6,347 nt of DNA. Origin: Xanthobacteraceae bacterium (lineage in GTDB: Bacteria; Pseudomonadota; Alphaproteobacteria; Rhizobiales; Xanthobacteraceae). Below, piece after piece: positions 5,513-6,347 of this stretch. Every line of letters starts with the position of its first letter. The stretch's first letter is position 1. Under the pieces are notes generated by a model. It did not search any database. It saw only the letters and a program-made list of their open reading frames with translations, and had not been told where the DNA came from. The position numbers were made by a program, and so were the translations under genes. The stretch is taken from positions 1 through 6,347 of the forward strand of contig JASHYD010001233.1 in NCBI GenBank assembly GCA_030043175.1, given 5' to 3'.

Positions 5513-5780
5513 ACGCCGCCTCCGGTCCTGGTTGCTCTTCGCGGTTCCAGTCTGGCAACGGACCAGAATCGGTGACGGGCAGCTCGAACCATTCTGTTAC
5601 GAACATGCCGACATCGTTGATATAACCGGCACAGACGCTGCCATCGTCGCATTTGATGTTGGCTCCGCAGCCTAAATCATAACATAACTCTCTCAGCCCG
5701 TGTAGAGCCTCGACAAGAGTCGAGTAGCGGTTGCCGGGGATTGAGTAATAAGCGGCCTCGCCGTTGTTAGAAGACATCAT
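5511..5780 (-). CDS. 89-residue hypothetical protein with four clustered cysteines
   Basis: I do not recognise the family. The product starts MMSSNNGEAAYYSIPGNRYS, has a short helix (TLVEALHGLRELCYDLG), then a Cys-bearing stretch with Cys33, Cys38, Cys44 and Cys50. A conserved-looking VGMFVTEWFELPV follows, and the tail is acidic and Pro-rich. The four cysteines could bind a metal, but their spacing fits no motif I know and the GYINDVGMFVTEWFE part resembles a beta strand pair. No signal peptide or membrane segment is present, so it is probably cytoplasmic. An AAGGGG ribosome site precedes two successive ATGs; the second (5777) has the better spacing. It begins 22 bases after the GapR-like gene on the same strand, so the two are probably co-transcribed, and a large inverted repeat overlaps its stop. 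Confidence 0.75.
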   Translation of the reverse strand: MMSSNNGEAAYYSIPGNRYSTLVEALHGLRELCYDLGCGANIKCDDGSVCAGYINDVGMFVTEWFELPVTDSGPLPDWNREEQPGPEAA

Positions 5781-5784
5781 TTTT

Positions 5785-5790
5785 CCCCTT
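5785..5790 (-). promoter_or_regulatory. Ribosome binding site of the 89-residue protein
   Basis: AAGGGG on the minus strand is four bases from ATG 5780 and seven from the adjacent in-frame ATG 5777, so the second ATG may be the main start, giving 88 residues. Confidence 0.65.
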
Positions 5791-5802
5791 TCTTCGTTGA
5801 TT

Positions 5803-6141
5803 TCAAACTGAGGGCATCATTTGGCCAGCGCGAGCTATCGCAGCGGCTCCTAGCGGGGTGCTGCCGTAATCCCCGAGAGCGCTCATGTATTCGTCAACGA
5901 TCGCCTGCCTGGCGTCGCGCTGCGCCTGATCCTGCTTGCGCATTTTGATGATGGTCCTGATCGCCGCGACATCGAAGCCGGCGCCGCGGGCTTCCTGGTA
6001 GATGCCGCGGACGTCCTCGGCCAGTTCGGCACGCTCCTGTTCGACCGCCTCTATGCGTTCGACAAGGCTCCTCAATCGGGCCTTGTCGATGGAGTTGTGA
6101 CCGATCGCGGGCTCGGCGGTGGTGGTCTTCTGGCGTGGCAT
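5803..6141 (-). CDS. GapR-like DUF2312 domain protein
   Basis: The product is 112 residues. It carries the alphaproteobacterial DUF2312 signature: AIGHNSIDKARLRSLVERIE near 12-31, a charged helix (AVEQERAELAEDVRGIYQEA) and GFDVAAIRTIIKMRKQD at 55-71, ending IVDEYMSALG at 81-90. GapR of Caulobacter, the studied member, is a small nucleoid-associated protein that encircles overtwisted AT-rich DNA and helps topoisomerases; similar activity here is inference. Compared with the core family of about 80-90 residues, this one has an extra 22-residue Gly/Ala-rich C-terminal tail. ATG 6141 follows AGAGGA (6148-6153) with a six-base spacer. It sits between two hypothetical genes with 45- and 22-base gaps, so it is probably within an operon. 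Extra DUF2312 copies are common in islands and prophages, so this is more likely an accessory paralogue than the chromosomal gene. No gene symbol is assigned. Confidence 0.88.
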   Translation of the reverse strand: MPRQKTTTAEPAIGHNSIDKARLRSLVERIEAVEQERAELAEDVRGIYQEARGAGFDVAAIRTIIKMRKQDQAQRDARQAIVDEYMSALGDYGSTPLGAAAIARAGQMMPSV

Positions 6142-6186
6142 GGTGGTTCCTCTAGTGGTGGTCGATAGTTGGGGTTAACTGGGGCC

Positions 6187-6347
6187 TTAAGCGGCACCGC
6201 AGACTTGCCGCGCCGCCGCATCAATAGCGGCGAGCCGGTCAACGTAGTCCGATTCGGTGATCAGGCCGCTGGCATGGTCCCGGTAGACAGCTTGCCGCTG
6301 ACGGTCGAACACCTGTTGCAGTTCGGGCGGTAGCCTCTTGGGCTTCC
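6187..6347 (-). CDS. Small hypothetical protein (partial, C-terminal 52 residues)
   Basis: The frame enters from the right edge and ends at TAA 6187-6189. The visible part is KPKRLPPELQQVFDRQRQAV, then YRDHASGLITESDYVDRLAA and IDAAARQVCGAA, mostly helical with a Y-x-x-G-x-I-x-E-x-(D/E)-Y turn like that in many short helical bacterial proteins. I do not recognise a named family. There is no signal peptide or membrane segment in the part seen. It lies 45 bases ahead of the GapR-like gene on the same strand and probably shares a transcript with it. Codon use is typical of the neighbouring genes, which supports its reality although the start is out of view. Confidence 0.75.
   Translation of the reverse strand, partial: KPKRLPPELQQVFDRQRQAVYRDHASGLITESDYVDRLAAIDAAARQVCGAA

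Noticed and set aside
4785..5675. A 296-codon open frame on the plus strand, the longest in the window
   Set aside because: It lies opposite the helical protein gene and much of the 89-residue gene, has no ribosome site or domain, and its composition (Arg, Pro, Ser and Leu-rich) is that of an antisense shadow in GC-rich DNA.
1..6347. CRISPR arrays, tRNA or rRNA genes, insertion sequence ends, phage genes and toxin-antitoxin pairs
   Set aside because: I looked for regular spaced repeats, tRNA-like arms, terminal inverted repeats with transposase frames and paired small genes, and saw none that hold up. The repeats present are tandem, intragenic or single hairpins.

Overview
The window reads as an accessory, partly decayed stretch of an alphaproteobacterial genome, most likely Bradyrhizobium or a close relative. 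This rests on family recognition from memory, not on a database search. Recognised types are a GapR-like DUF2312 protein, a one-pass membrane protein with the SSYPQLGWLAPQ and SPDQQ signatures, a membrane-anchored protein ending in an SWTLRAPGH...CW motif, a small lipoprotein with a CxxxGFxxGTxxxxxC motif, and a secreted protein of the GKSV...IEFDxxF...C...C..xxGNxF type. Strong GC-rich coding bias alternates with stretches where no frame is convincing, as in symbiosis or integrative islands.

Left part (1-1905): a secreted-protein gene on the minus strand (1-458) runs off the left edge. Behind it lies a decayed paralogue of which only the C-terminal 80 codons remain (555-797). About 1.1 kb (798-1905) then holds no convincing intact gene, only overlapping short open frames that look like frameshifted debris.

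Middle part (1906-4400): a plus-strand 252-residue membrane-anchored hypothetical protein is followed by a low-complexity, repeat-bearing gap and a plus-strand 71-residue lipoprotein. This lipoprotein is convergent with a minus-strand membrane protein that carries a 14-residue-periodic coiled coil and a Pro/Ala-rich tail. The 348-base convergent gap holds a strong hairpin.

Right part (4401-6347): everything recognisable is on the minus strand. Read from the right edge the order is a partial hypothetical gene, a GapR-like gene (45-base gap), an 89-residue Cys-bearing hypothetical gene (22-base gap), a large inverted repeat at that gene's stop codon, a small helical protein, an open frame with an in-frame amber codon, and a frameshifted small gene joined to it by a TAATG overlap. 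The first three genes are probably one operon. The last two look like pseudogenes.

No complete new system is evident. The best leads are the amber/frameshift gene pair, the inverted repeat that overlaps a stop codon, and the decayed tandem paralogue.
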